Part shown: positions 35,447-48,388 of the stretch, in pieces
How the letters are laid out: each line of letters starts with the position of its first letter
Numbering within the stretch: the first letter of the stretch is position 1
Source: Lumbricus rubellus
Lineage: Eukaryota > Annelida > Clitellata > Crassiclitellata > Lumbricidae
Direction of reading: 5' to 3'
NCBI GenBank assembly: GCA_945859605.1
Contig: OX243815.1
Coordinates: 35,962,551-36,026,550, forward strand
Length of the DNA stretch: 64,000 nt
Position numbers and translations under genes: made by a program
The notes under the pieces: model-generated
What the model saw: only the letters and a program-made list of their open reading frames with translations
What the model was told of the DNA's origin: nothing
The model's database searches: none

Positions 35447-35765
35447 TACGACGATGCAGTGTTTCTTTTCTAAACAGTGCCATAGCAGTTAATGAGTTCT
35501 GCAGACGAAATATTGTTTCAATAGATTTGAGTGTAGTCTGTTTGATTATTAGGTGCAGCGGCGATGGTCGATGTAATTAGATAATAGACGTTTGTTTCAT
35601 ATACTGACATCATTATATGTATATAATATATTGATATATTTATATTTATTATATAATATATTCCTCTATCATCTATAAGACGGTTTTATTTGGCCGAACT
35701 GGAGTTCGGAGCGCCTCTGAGACTGAGTAGTCCCCGTGAAGAGACGTCATGCAAATGCATTCAAC

Positions 35766-35850
35766 GAATGAATGAATGAATGAATGAATGAATGAATGAC
35801 AGAATGAATGAATGAACGAACGAATGAATGAATGAATGAATGAATAAATG
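35766..35850. repeat. AATG microsatellite
   Basis: About 20 AATG units with AACG and ACAG variants. Confidence 0.97.
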
Positions 35851-37121
35851 AAGAAAGGCAACGTCCGTCAACCAAGTCCTACCCGAGATTGAGATTGTGA
35901 CAGGACAGGAACAAGAACTTACTCCATTGTTAAATGGTTATAATGCCTGTCTTGTTCTGAAGATGAAACCAAGAAACATTCTGTACCAATTATTTCAATT
36001 GCCTTCACTTCGTTCAATCAAGCAACATTATTTTCAAAGCCAATGCAACAAAAGCGCAGAACGTCGCAGAAAGCAAAAGCAGCAGCCGTTCTCTTGCTAT
36101 GGATTTATTTCTAAAATGCGTTTTATTATGATTATCATAGTACAGATACAATTACACCCATGCATAACATAAGCCATGGCCACAGTCGCGGACTTGAGTG
36201 GGAACCACTAAGTTCCAAGTAACCTTTCTACAATTTTAATTATAGCCTATCTGTCTCGGTTCCTATAGTTTTGGTTTTAACACTTCAACACTCCAACACT
36301 TCTAGGCGTCGACAACCACAACAACGGTTCTTCCGTTGAGACGACAAAATTAACTATCTTAATTATAAAAATAATACAAGACGTAGACCTGTCCGTGAAA
36401 TCACCCGTCGCACTTAGACAAAGTCACACGAATTGTTTCGTTGTATATTATTGTGATGCAGTTGAACATCAACCAAAGCAGAACAAATCCCAGCAATTCT
36501 TACTATTCCATTCAATAGATGGCGTGGCAATCGCAAGGTGGCACTAGGTATCAAAGTAATTGCCGAATTTCAAACCTTAGACACTTAGATGCATAGGCCT
36601 ACCGGTCTTTACAATTACAATTTCTATCTTAAATCGTTTCTCCGCCTCCACTAAAGCGGATGTAAAACTAACATGTGCACGGGGCAAACTACTAAAGCCA
36701 CAAAGTGCCTCAAATAAGCTACACGCTTGGCTGAGGCTATAAAACTGTATAGGCCTACTTGAAATTGTAGGCCCGGAAAACATTCGCAGCTAATCGAAAG
36801 AGATGTGTACTTGTGTAGTTGAACCAAGCTCTCAAAATTCAGACCACAACTGGACATTCTCGACTAGATAACTGCACATTCAACAATGTCAGCCGCCCTT
36901 TATTCTCGAAAATATAGTTTTAGATCCATATTAACCATACTTATAGCTTTTGCCTAAGTAATATTTATGGCAAAGAAACTCCATTTTGTTCCCCTAGCAG
37001 TGGACACTGTTTCATGTAGCCTGTGAGGTGTTTTTGCAGACTATGGTCTTCTCTGCCGAAAAAGCAGTAATATAACTAGAGGTTAAAAGTCTGTCATGGT
37101 TCACCTCCCATGAATGCCTAC
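35851..37121. other. Unique sequence, no supported gene
   Basis: Open frames at 35897-36172 and 36577-36857 show no domain or splice support. If the exon at 37122-37232 is real, this is intron. Confidence 0.45.
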
Positions 37122-37232
37122 CTCGTTGTTGTCAATGACTGACATGACGTCATCATTCGACGTCACAGAATCAGAAGCAGAAGCAGAAGCAGAAGCGTCG
37201 GTCGACTGTCGACATTCGGAAGATGATCCCAT
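37122..37232 (-). CDS. Possible first coding exon of an unknown gene
   Basis: An ATG in strong context (AAAG-ATG-G) opens a 37-codon frame that ends exactly at GAG/GTAGGC, an acceptable 5' splice site, in phase 0; it closes eight codons later if unspliced. The residues are Ser/Asp rich (MGSSSECRQ..., a SASASAS run, ...MSVIDNNE). The Met-Gly-Ser-Ser-Ser start fits an N-myristoylation signal. I do not recognise the family and found no second exon to the left, so this rests on start context, open frame and donor only. Confidence 0.25.
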
Positions 37233-38559
37233 CTTTAGCTGATGATGAAAAATCCTCTTATATTATTATTATTATTATTATTATTATTCGCGATCTTCGT
37301 CCGTACAATACCGTATCGCTTTAAGAATTGCTATGAATTGTTAGAAACATGTTTCGTCCGCGTCTTATAAGGTCAGGAAATTTCCGTAACATCATCTGAG
37401 ACGCCGCTCACGAGTCACGACTTCTCCGTTGCCCAAATGACTGTTTCTGTCTCGTGTCCAATGACAAATAATTGGCAAAATGGTGAGCGTCACTGTCATT
37501 GGGTTTGGACATTTACATTCACAGTTGAATCAGTTGGGCTACTTTTATGAAAATTCCCAAGACGTGACACACAACATATTATAGTTGCTCGGTTATTTAT
37601 TCATGTAAGTCTATTAGCAGTTTGTCACCAATATTATTGTAGACCAAATTGCTGTTCATGGGGCTAATAACGAAGTCTAGCACAACTCTCCGTCGTATAT
37701 AGCCTACCGTCCTACATTGGCGGCGTCGCCATTCGACGCCATCCCCAACCGCTAAGCCTCCAAGTCGCAACCAGTCGCTAAGTTATCGACTGCTATCAAC
37801 GTTTTTTCACTTTATCAGCAGCAGACAGAAGGAACACTTACTTACAAGGTTCATGTCAAAGAGGAGCAACATGTATACTGCATACAAACATGTATACTGT
37901 TTACATGTAAACAAAAATACATGTCTGAAAATCAACCAATATTACATCATCAGGTAATTGTCTACAACCCTACCGCCTACTTACTTACTTAATTAGCTAC
38001 CATCACCCAGACTTTGTCACGATAACTGACATTACACCGTTCTTTCGTATAGAATTACATTACGTAGGTCTACATACACCTTTATTCGATGCGAACATGT
38101 CGCTCGAAATGTGTTGGATTCAATATCTTTAAGCAGAGGTGTAACCACGTGTATTATAGGCCTACTAATATAGTATAGTAACTATACTATATTACAGCAA
38201 TGTAGGCTATAGCCTACTATAGTGGCTATATTATGGGGGTGCAACTACATGCACCGATGAAGTCAGAAAAATTGATAATAATTAGGCCTATCATGTTTGT
38301 GAAATTGACGGAAATAGGCGGACAAATGCACTTCCAAGACAAGACCGGCGTTTAAGTTCACTTTAGAGTTAGTGGTGATTTTCCGTCTTATCCCTTTTCC
38401 GGGAAATGGGTGCATAATAATATATAGTCTCAGACAATGTGTCACAGCGCACGTGCCTCTAATAGATCCGACACGAACTGGTCTGTGGCTGCTACACCGG
38501 TTGCAAAGCTGGCAGTTTTTTGCAGGTTGAAAGTCGACGCAGCTGAAGCAAAATATAGG
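37233..38559. other. Unique sequence, no supported gene
   Basis: An ATT run lies at 37259-37288. The segment GGTCAGGAAATTTCCGTAAC at about 37372, followed by a TCATCTGAGACGCCG block, recurs in diverged form near 55517. No gene recognised. Confidence 0.5.
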
Positions 38560-38604
38560 CAGAAGAAGAAGAAGAAGAAGAAGAAGAAGAAGAAGAAGAA
38601 GAAG
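38560..38604. repeat. AAG microsatellite
   Basis: About 14 AAG units. Confidence 0.98.
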
Positions 38605-39102
38605 CGAAACGACTCTAGGCGTATACATATACGGATGCCAAGTCCGCCATCTTTGATTTGTAGCGCGGATTGCAATCTTATTGGAGATCATGAAGAGAGC
38701 CGTAACTGTTGACGACATTCTCGATGCCCGACCTCATGAGTCCGCCGTCCAATGTTCACAGGACAAAATGGTCAAACCAAGAGCCATAGGAATAGAGAAG
38801 ATACATGATACATGATACTTTCGAAGCGACGAGCAATGAACGCGTATTAAGATCATGCAAGGCGTTCTTGACATGTAATGCCAATATGTCCATTATAGGC
38901 ATCGTCGAGCGCCGTCCGCCACTGTTCGCACTCTGACGGTGCCAGTCCCAAGCCTGGATAAAGGAGGAGGGCGACACTAATCATCCGTGTTATCACTCAT
39001 GTAGTGTCGTCAAACAACAACAACAAGCAACAGCGTTTACATCGTATAATTACATAAACGAACGCTGAACGTGAGGTCGTGTTTAGAATCACAAATGTCT
39101 AA

Positions 39103-39268
39103 CACGAGTCTCATCACATGAGTCTCATCACATGAGTCTCATCACATGAGTCTCATCACACGAGTCTCATCACATGAGTTTCATCACATGAGTCTCATTA
39201 CATGAGTCTCATCACATGAGTCTCATCACATGAGTCTCATCACATGAGTCTCATCACATGAGTCCTAT
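39103..39268. repeat. 14-bp tandem repeat ACATGAGTCTCATC
   Basis: About 11 to 12 copies. Each unit contains ATGAGTCTCAT, a near-palindrome around a central base, with few variants (CACGAGTC, CATTACATG). Confidence 0.95.
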
Positions 39269-40258
39269 CGCAATGAGTCAATGACCATTACCACAATGAC
39301 CTGTATTATAATATCAAACTACGAAATCAACTTTTTCTCATTTGATCTTCTCTCTAATTAATTATTCACATCGTCTGAAGATCATTCTGCGTGATCGTTG
39401 TCTCACAACTCACGACTTTCCGATGAGTTTTCATGAAGTTGTACCGTAAACAATGTGTACTTGAAATTTGTACAATAAGTGACAACAGTGCATGGGATCC
39501 TGCAGTGATTTACGAAGATGTCAACGAAAAGATGTTTGCGAATTTGGGCTGAAACTTAAGAGCAACAAGACTGTTCAGTGTAAATATTGACTGACTGTTC
39601 GATATCAACAATCGTTTGCTGAAGTACAGTGTAGATCATTGTTTTCAGCAGTCAGCTGATAATTAATGAAACGCAAACGTTTTTCTGAGTAGAACTGATT
39701 TAGAACAAGAGTTCGACTGTTCTATTCGTTCGTCGAATTATTTTCGGAATTCTATTCAGTTGCGAAAATATTATTTAGTCGAGTTTTTGGATTATTATTA
39801 TCGATTAATTCAACATGACTTACTATATTCAGATCACACACACGTAGCCTACATAATACACATTATAAATAATTACATATACATATACATATACATATAT
39901 ATATATACGCATAATCATGTTTAGTATATAGGGCCTACAATCATTTCTGCTTATACAAGCGAAGTGTTTTGTCCTGAGCACAAGGACACACACCTCCTAC
40001 GCGGCGCACACAGCGCAGCCGCCGCCACAGTTCAATATACAATTATACATGTGTATACATATGTAATAATACATATACATGTACGTATATATGATTATAA
40101 ATATCTGTCTCTTCGTCTTCGTCATCGTCGTCGTCTTCGTCATCGGTATTCCTGCAGGTGCACATGCACGGCGCGGCAGCCAAGCGGCTAATGCATGACC
40201 AGCCGTAGTGCATGTGCACCCGACTGTTTACAGCCGTTGGCCGAGTACGCGTGTACTG

Positions 40259-40304
<46 letters not shown>

Positions 40305-42208
40305 CAGAAATAGACTGCTGTGAGATTGAGAAGCACCTGCAAACGTATTCGATTCGTCAATTTAACCGAAGCAGCAACGCAGGTAACAAGCAATTCGACT
40401 GCAGAAAGAAGTCACTATACCAGGTGAGATGAGATGTAAAGAATACAGTAAAGAATTTTATACCATGATCATTGTTTCGGTTTCTATGGTTTCCATGCCG
40501 AGGTTGGATACGGAACAACCATAGTTAGATACAAGCAACAACCATAGATAGATACAAGAGTTGGCCTACTAGGCATAAGTACTAAATATTAGATACATAA
40601 TAATTATGCTAAATATGTAAATACTATATGCGATAATACAGGATAGCGCATGCGGATATTAGATGGTCTATAGACACAATATAAATTTTATGCTAGAACT
40701 GGTTATATAATATATTTGAATATTAGACACCGAGTATTAGATGCTAGATAGAGATACTATAGTTGTGCAGGCTTTGAATATTATGAACAAACCTGCATAT
40801 ACCATAATGCACAGTCTGTATGCATGTATACACGTGCACAATTGTGCATTCTATGTACAAATGAATACATGCATAAATTGTATATAATAGGCCATTACCG
40901 ATTGCTCAATGCTCATGTTCATGTATATAGGGCCCACTATTAAGGTGGTTCAAAAAGTTTAAGTTTGTGCAATCGTTTCTCCACAAGGCTTATTTTTGTC
41001 TTTTGGCTTTTTTAGGCCTCGATAGTTCCCTGTTAAGTTTCAGCCTGACTGCGCAACATTAAGAGGTCAACCCATATTTTTTTGTTTGTTTGCTATTGTG
41101 CCTTTTTTATTCATTTATTGCAAGAATTTGCATAGCGGCTCTTCAAGAAGCCTACGCGGTCCAACCACGTTTTAAATAATAAGACTGTTGATGAGCCTGT
41201 AAAACGTTGATGATCCAACCCCTGGTGACATGTGTATCTCTAACGGGAAACTTTTCCAGACAGATGGACCCATAACTGAGAAAGCGCAACGCTCACAGGC
41301 TAAGCTTCAAACACGAGGGATCAAGAACTCTGCGAGCTAGCGCAACAAATACAGGGCAGCAGAGCTCGCATAATGTTTTTTTATATCTAGATAGGCCGGA
41401 GCATAGCGAAGGAGACAATGACAAACCAGCATGCCGATTCTGTAGTCGATACGCTGGGAGACGGGAAGACAGGAGGCAAGCCTATAAGGTGTCGTGCATG
41501 ATAACTTAAACGGAGGCAAACGTCGGTATTCTGTCGTAGTTACATTCGTTATTAGGCTAATAATAAGTTATGTCTCACTCGTTTAATTTGAGATCCGACC
41601 CACACAGCTTCATTATATAGGCATAACTGAAAGGAAAAGAGTTACAAAATGTTCTGTGACGCAAGGATTTGTATTTGGATGCAACCTGGAATACCAACGG
41701 TAAGAGGGTTGAGTCGCGTGCTAGAAAACTGAAAGCTGCATCAGAACCAAATGGATCTGAAGGTTCACGTAACACGACAGCGAGCAACTGACAGAATGGA
41801 GCAGGGCATGTTCAAAAACTATCTTCAAGAATTGCTTGATGATGTTGCTGCAAATGACGAGATGAAAGAAATGGAGCAGGAAGCAGAGAGCTTAAAGTAT
41901 TCCTTCTGAAGACTCAATTCGAGTTGTCTGCTGGCGAATTCAAGAATATCACAGATTCGGTTCTATTAATTTTGTTATGAGGCTTATTGTTTATGTCAAA
42001 TAGTGACACGAAGCACTGCGTGGAATCCGAATTCCTCTCACTCACAAAGACAAAGGCTGAAGAAAGAAACAGTTTATTCTTCGACTGGCTGCGAACCGTC
42101 ACATAAATTTTTAAACTCCAGTCAAGACTAGAGTCGCTCACGTCATAAGAAACCATTTTTCTATTTTTGTTCACGTAACACAAAACTGTCAAAAGTGTTG
42201 ACCTATAC
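39269..42208. other. Unique sequence with minor microsatellites
   Basis: Contains CATATA runs (about 39875-39908), a GA run (40262-40298) and AT-rich unique sequence. A 37-codon acidic frame at 41796-41909 (MEQGMFKNYLQELLDD...) is too short to judge. No gene is supported. Confidence 0.5.
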
Positions 42209-42453
42209 CAACGGTTCCCAACCCGTGGTCCACGGGCCAAAAGTGGCTCGCGAGGCCTCAAAAAATGGCCCGCCAGTCCTAAAAATTAATGGCCATCTCT
42301 CAATTCCAACAATTTTATATGCTTTTAGATAATTACATTTTAGCATTGTGGCTCCCTATATGCCCCAATGTTCTTTAACTAAGAAAAAGTAGCCCTTGTG
42401 TCCTCCAACTTAGAAAAAGTGGCCCTAAAGTCAAAAAAGGTTGGGAACCACTG
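42209..42453. mobile_element. Short hAT element (GGTTCCCAACC family)
   Basis: Ends are CAACGGTTCCCAACC and GGTTGGGAACCACTG, close to the widely found hAT terminus CAGTGGTTCTCAACC. The flanks are 8-bp repeats ACCTATAC and ACCTATAT (one mismatch). At 245 bp it has no coding capacity. Confidence 0.9.
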
Positions 42454-43387
42454 ACCTATATTTATTTTTAATCAAAAATGTTCATGTTTGTTAGGCCTAT
42501 AGCCTAATCACGATAAAGAACAAAACAAACCTTGTGGACAACTGAAATTATATGAAACCTGTGAACGATTTTTGTGGATCACCCTATATATAGTCTACTA
42601 TTATTTATGTATAGGCATATGTATATTTGCGTGCACATACATGTATATAGAATGCGCACGAACTATCCTAAAAGAAGCACAAGTAGGCCTATTATGGACA
42701 TCAGTCTTAGTAGGCTAATAATCTTAAATACTATAGATTTATGTTACAGCCACTGTGCGTATCGAAGTATCGCGTGGCATTAGGCAGAGGCACTGAAAAG
42801 CGGTGCCAGTAGAAAGTGAATTATAAGATGGGAATCGTTACCAGTGGAATGCAATTTATATATAGGCATTGAAAAATCATCACCAGTAAAATATAAAAAA
42901 TGACATACTTGCTTTAGAAAAACCCGCATTTATAAGTCATATAAAGGATTATAGATTTTGATTATTGACTAGCTCTAAAATTGAGGCAAACCAACCTTAG
43001 ACCAACTCTGAAAATATTTATCAAAACTTTGGGTGAACCATAAGATTGAATCAGTTTACCTAAAATTAATATCTAAGCTTATGTGAGCTAAATTGTAATT
43101 CATAAAAAGTATACGGCCTATTTTGTGCATCATATTTGCATCAATAAAGAAGTCGAGGAATGTGTTCTTAAGACGTTTCCCTCCGTTTCTGCATGTGGTC
43201 GATAAACATATGAAATATTGTTGTGCAACAGATTTCGAAACTTTGGTTTATGTAAAAAGCGTGAAAGGTATAGTTCGATTTAATTGCTGCTACATCCTAT
43301 GTTTCACTTATCACTAGCCTATAAATATACCTGTTCTTGAAACACCGGTGTGTTCTTAACGGTAGCATTAACTGATTTCTTTTGCAG
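42454..43387. other. Upstream region/5' intron of the SPSB-type gene
   Basis: No gene. It ends in TTTCTTTTGCAG, a good 3' splice site, so at least its last part is probably an intron in the 5' UTR. Confidence 0.5.
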
Positions 43388-43535
43388 CAAATAGATTTGA
43401 AGGAAAACCGATCTGTTCCTTGCAGAACTTCAGTTGAGAAGCTGGACTTCGTATCTTCGGATCTTAGTTTAAGTCATCCTGCGGTGTCGTTCGTTCCTCC
43501 TCTGTTGCTGTGGTCAAGATAAAAATAAATAATCG
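43388..43535 (+). other. 5' UTR part of the SPSB-type gene
   Basis: Lies between the 3' splice site ending at 43387 and the ATG at 43536. The upstream exon and promoter were not located. Confidence 0.6.
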
Positions 43536-44352
43536 ATGGGTCAGAAGGTGTCTGGTGAGTTCGGTTCGGCAACATCAACCGACTCCGTGCATGAAGCGGG
43601 TCCTCCCTCTTTCTCTCCGTCTCCCTCTTTCTCTCCGTCTCAGACAATGACCGTCATGCCATTGTGCATCCGCAAGAACAATTCAAAACGCAGTAGAGTC
43701 GTTTCTATGGCAATAATGGATCTGACTGGAAGCAGGCAATCGAAGCTCGACTTCCTATTGGACAGAAGGAGGTCAGATGACGTCAGCGATCTGCAATTGG
43801 CTAATTCGTGGAACCCAGTCGATCGATCAACATGCATCCGGGTCAGGAGAGATGACCCTTTGACCTTTAGGCGACTTCCTGTTCAAGGAACGACGGATGC
43901 CATTCGAGCAAAGGTCGGTTACTCGCAAGGACTGCACGCGTGGACGATACGATGGAAGGCAGACCAGAGAGGATCACACGCTGTCGTTGGTGTGGCCACA
44001 GCCGAAGCACCACTACAGCAGATCGGCTACAAGTGTCTGGTCGGTGGCAATGCGGAGACATGGGGCTGGGACCTTGTGAAGAACCGACTGTGGCACAACG
44101 GTAGGAGCCACCCTGGCGTCATGTGCCACGCAGAGAACGGGCATCATCTTCTGGTGGAGCGTATGCCTGCTTCCATTCCCGATGACATCACCGTCATACT
44201 CGACATGGACGCTGGAACGATGGCATTTGCCATCGAAGGACATTACTTGGGAGTGGCTTTCACTGGACTGAAGGGCAAGACGCTCTACCCTGCGGTCAGT
44301 GCCGTCTGGGGTCATTGCGAAGTGACCATCCGATACATCGGATCCAATGAAC
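43536..44352 (+). CDS. SPSB: SPSB exon 1 (N-terminus and SPRY domain)
   Basis: 272 codons plus one base. The donor is GAAC/GTAAGT. Reading through the donor adds nine residues before a stop, which makes a false 281-residue protein without the SOCS box. Confidence 0.96.
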
Positions 44353-47300
44353 GTAAGTCATCTCATCTGCAATCCAAATAAATGTAGCAAAGATCTCAGA
44401 ATAATTTTTCTTAGAGTATCTGTCTATTGCTAGTGAGATGTTACTAATGATTCTATGAAATACTTTGAGATGGTGTTAAGTTCCTACGAACTGAATTTTT
44501 ACAATATCATGAACATACTAAAGACTCTCCTATCAAGCAAATGTTCGTGTGGTCAATGTTGATAATAATTATTATGTCCGAGGAAATGATTCAACTTCCG
44601 TTAATAATTATTATGTCCGAGGAGAATGATGCAACTTCCGTTAATAATTGTTATGTCTGAGGTGAATGATGCAACTTCCGTTAATAATTATTATGTCCTA
44701 GGGGAATGATGCAACTTCCGTTAATAATTATTATGTCCGAGGAGAATGATGCAACTTCCGTTAATAATTGTTATGTCTGAGGTGAATGATGCAACTTCCG
44801 TTAATAATTATTATGTCCGAGGGGAATGATGCAACTTCCGTTAATAATTATTATGTCCGAGGGGAATGATGCAACTTCCGTTAACAATTATTATGTCCGA
44901 GGGGAATGATGCAACTTCCGTTAATAATTATTATGTCCGAGGGGAATGATGCAACTTCCGTTAATAATTATTATATCCGAGGTGAATGATGCAACTTCCG
45001 TTAATAATTAATATGTCCGAGGGAATGATGCAACTTCCGTTAATAATCATTATGTCCGAGGGGAATGATGCAACTTCCGTTAATAATTAATATGTCCGAG
45101 GGGAATGATGCAACTTCCGTTAATAATTATTATGTCCGAGGGGAATGATGCAACTTCCGTTAATAATTAATATGTCCGAGGTGAATGATGCAACTTCCGT
45201 TAATAATTATTATGTCCGAGGGGAATGATGCAACTTCCGTTAAGCATCCAGACAGGAAAGACACTTGTGGGTGATCTGTGAATGTAGGCCTATTGTGCCT
45301 CTATTTTCTTTGAACAAACTGTTGTCATAGCCATGTTTGCTCTTCGTGCGTAGGATAAAGACATAACACTCGCACATTTGTTTGCCTTTCAACGAGGGGC
45401 GAAATTTTGAAGCTACCCGATGTGTGTTATTTATAGAGCCATGGCAGAGTTCGAACAAGCACATAGTAGGCTACATAGACTTTTGAGAACAGTCGAATCT
45501 AGAACGCCACGCATGCGCATTGTGAACAATCGCACATAGAACACGGAGTCAATCTTAGTTTGGTCTTCGCTTAGTCTCCCATGCAACATTTTAGTTGCGT
45601 TCAGATTCTGTCCATGAACCAGAGATACCGAACACGACTTACGTTTTCAGCAACTTTGTAATCGCAAGATGTTCATTTGTGTTTTGTATTTTACTCTCGC
45701 TGTGTGGTTCACTTTAAAATGCATTGATATGCCTGCCTATGGTATTGTTCAAGCAATTATGCTTAGAGTAATTCAACAAAAAAGTGCTGGATTGGTGGAT
45801 GTAACATGAATTTCGGATGAATTTCTCATGGAGTTCTTTGATCTCATCCGCCATAAATCTGTCTCAATCGTCATCAAATCAATTTCACAAGTCCTCAAGT
45901 CTTGAACTAAAACATTTAACGTGAAAGTTAATTATTATCTAAGAAATCGAAATGAGTATTAAGATAGAAATCGTCTACCTTAATAGCCTACGTCTTTTGG
46001 TTTCTTAAATAAATTACTCGCATACGTACCATCGAGCTTAGTAGGCCTACGTTTATCTTAATTAAAGGGACACTGTCATTGCAATACCGTTTCCTGGTGT
46101 GATAATCGTCTTAGGTTGAAGATTCCGTCTACAGTCTGCACTGCACCTCCTCTCTTTAATCATCAAATGTCGTTAGTTACAACCTTTCATGCATGAGTTC
46201 AACAAAAATTAGTCAAAATTTATTTTAAAACTTTCTTTTCACCTTCTCTAGTTGTTCGGGTCTGGATTTCTCATCTGGATGCAGCGTTTAAACTTCATCT
46301 TTATTTTTATTGATTCAAAAGATCTGTTACATTTTATAGGTCCATAGATTCATGACGTTGATCTTATCAAACTTCATTAGACGGGAAACCCAGGAGACAA
46401 ATCTGTTTATAGGCATAAGAACCTTTCTGTGTAGTCGTGTGCATGTCCGTGCGTGTGTGTGTGTGTGTGCGTGTGTGTGTGTGCGTGTGTGTGTGTGTGC
46501 GTAACGCAGAGATGGGAGAGCGATCGATTGCATTCAATTCATTCAACCAATCAATCAATTATAGACAAATTTAGCTCATTCTGATTTAATAATTGACTAG
46601 ATTCAAACTTTTCTCATTGTAATCGCTTAGCAAATTTCAGTAGCACATGTTTCTAATTGGCAATATTATAACTAATCAATTAGCTGTTCGATTAATTAGA
46701 CAAACAGATATAATTCTCATCGTTTAGCCACAATTGAACTAATAATTATTTTGTCCATCTCTGGTAGAGAAACAGAGAGAGAATACTCAGAAGGATGAGC
46801 AGTGATGTCTGTGCAGAGAATAGTAATGTATTGTGATTCAGACTCTGTCTCTGTCTTTTTTGTCTCTGTCTTTCTCTGTCTCTGTCTTTCTTTGTCTGTG
46901 TGTTTGTCTGCCTTTCTTTTTCTGTCCATTTCTCTCCTGTTATAGAGAGTGCAAGTGTTTGGCATAGACTATGATAGACGGAGGATCACGCTTGAACAGG
47001 CAATTTCTGTATGAGACGTATCATCATTATCATCATCATCATCATCATCACACGTGTGGCTGTCATCCTTCAAATGATGATCTCTCGAGATCAACTTATT
47101 ATCTCATGCCTCGTTTGAACACGACGGGTCTTCTAGCCTCCTTTCGTCGCTCCTCCTCAGTCAACTAACCTTGATTCACACTGCCGTAGAAAATAATACG
47201 ACGGCGATCACTGATAACGACACAGTGCACACGAACTGCAAACATCTAGGCTAAAAATCGGCCTCAGTGTTACCTGCACTCAGAACACGTTTTTTCTGTT

Positions 47301-47624
47301 CTAATATTTATGTCGTCCTCTTCAACACTTGAAAGCAATAACTCAAGTGTTTCAAGTGCATTGGTGCACACATAGAGTTAAGTTCACGTGGTAAAGATCT
47401 GGATCAGTGACTGATTATCAATCAAACAATCAACGATCTCAATTGATTGATCAAATTAAATTTTGTTTTGTGCTGATTCTGGTTTCGTTTCTATTTCAGC
47501 GAATCCTCCGACTTTGACGGAACTTTGTCGAGCAATCATTCGACAACAGATCGGAAAACATCGTCTCGAGAAAAGTCTTGAACGGCTTCCACTTCCACCA
47601 ATCCTAATCCAGTTTCTCCGATGA
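43536..47624 (+). CDS. SPSB: SPRY domain and SOCS box protein (SPSB1/SPSB4 type), complete two-exon gene
   Basis: Joining 43536-44352 and 47500-47624 gives 313 residues. SPSB proteins are substrate receptors of Cullin-5 (elongin B/C) ubiquitin ligases and bind D-I-N-N-N-like motifs; the fly member Gustavus binds Vasa. The N-terminus MGQKVSGEF is typical of SPSB1/4. SPRY landmarks follow: LANSWNPVDRS, TTDAIRAKVGYSQGLHAW, SHAVVGVATAEAPL, WGWDL..NRLWHNG, LDMDAGTMAFAIEGHYLGVAF, GLKGKTLYPAVSAVWGHCEV. Conserved Tyr (IGYKCLVG) and VWG needed for ligand binding are present. The usual RHPVAQSTD is RLPVQGTTD here, so one ligand-contact Ala is changed. Exon 2 gives the SOCS box with BC box LTELCRRAII and Cul5-type LPLPP. 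It is about 40 residues longer than vertebrate SPSB1/4, owing to a Ser/Pro-rich insertion at about residues 10-65. The intron is GT-AG, phase 1, 3,147 bp. Confidence 0.96.
44555..45243 (+). repeat. 40-bp minisatellite in the SPSB intron
   Basis: About 17 copies of a 40-bp unit containing GAATGATGCAACTTCCGTT followed by AATAATTATTATGTCCGAG. Variants (TTATGTCTGAGGTG, AATTAATATG) recur in pairs, showing block duplication. Units are contiguous with no spacers. Confidence 0.97.
45244..47499 (+). other. Remainder of the SPSB intron
   Basis: Unique AT-rich sequence with microsatellites: GT at 46455-46502, TCTGTC at about 46845-46925 and ATC at about 47023-47050. It ends in TTTCTATTTCAG, the 3' splice site. 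Confidence 0.85.
47500..47624 (+). CDS. SPSB: SPSB exon 2 (SOCS box)
   Basis: Two bases complete the split proline codon, followed by 40 codons and a TGA. The residues LTELCRRAIIRQQIGKHRLE and LERLPLPPILIQFLR form the SOCS box. The longer open frames overlapping this exon on the minus strand are shadows. Confidence 0.95.
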
Positions 47625-47630
47625 GGAGAT

Positions 47631-48143
<513 letters not shown>

Positions 48144-48380
48144 CATATATGCGTACGGGAGATTTCAGCAGTGGGGGGTAAAAGATTTTACTTCTGCCCG
48201 AAAAATTAATCTTGCGGCGGGAAATAATATTCTTCCCAAACAAAAAAGTTGAAATATGTCGTTAAAAATACTAATTTTTAGTATTTTCCCGGGTCTACTT
48301 GCCCGAAAAAAACAGACTTGCCCTAAATTTGGGGGTCGGACATTTGCCCCCCCCCTGGACCCCCGCCTCGTACGCCTATG
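48144..48380. mobile_element. Short hAT-like element (CATAGGCGTACG family), copy 1
   Basis: The left end is CATATATGCGTACGGGAG and the right end CTCGTACGCCTATG (inverted). Flanks are perfect 8-bp repeats TCTGTCAT at 48136-48143 and 48381-48388. The interior shares TTCAGCAG, TTCTGCCCGAAAAA and GCCCGAAAAA words with the copy at 58790-59027. Confidence 0.9.
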
Positions 48381-48388
48381 TCTGTCAT

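Noticed and set aside
41796..41909. 37-codon acidic open frame
   Set aside because: Too short, no clear splice signal, and no recognised family.
44555..45243. CRISPR-like array
   Set aside because: The 40-bp units are contiguous without unique spacers and lie in an animal intron. The same reasoning applies to the 38-bp array at 60878-61217.
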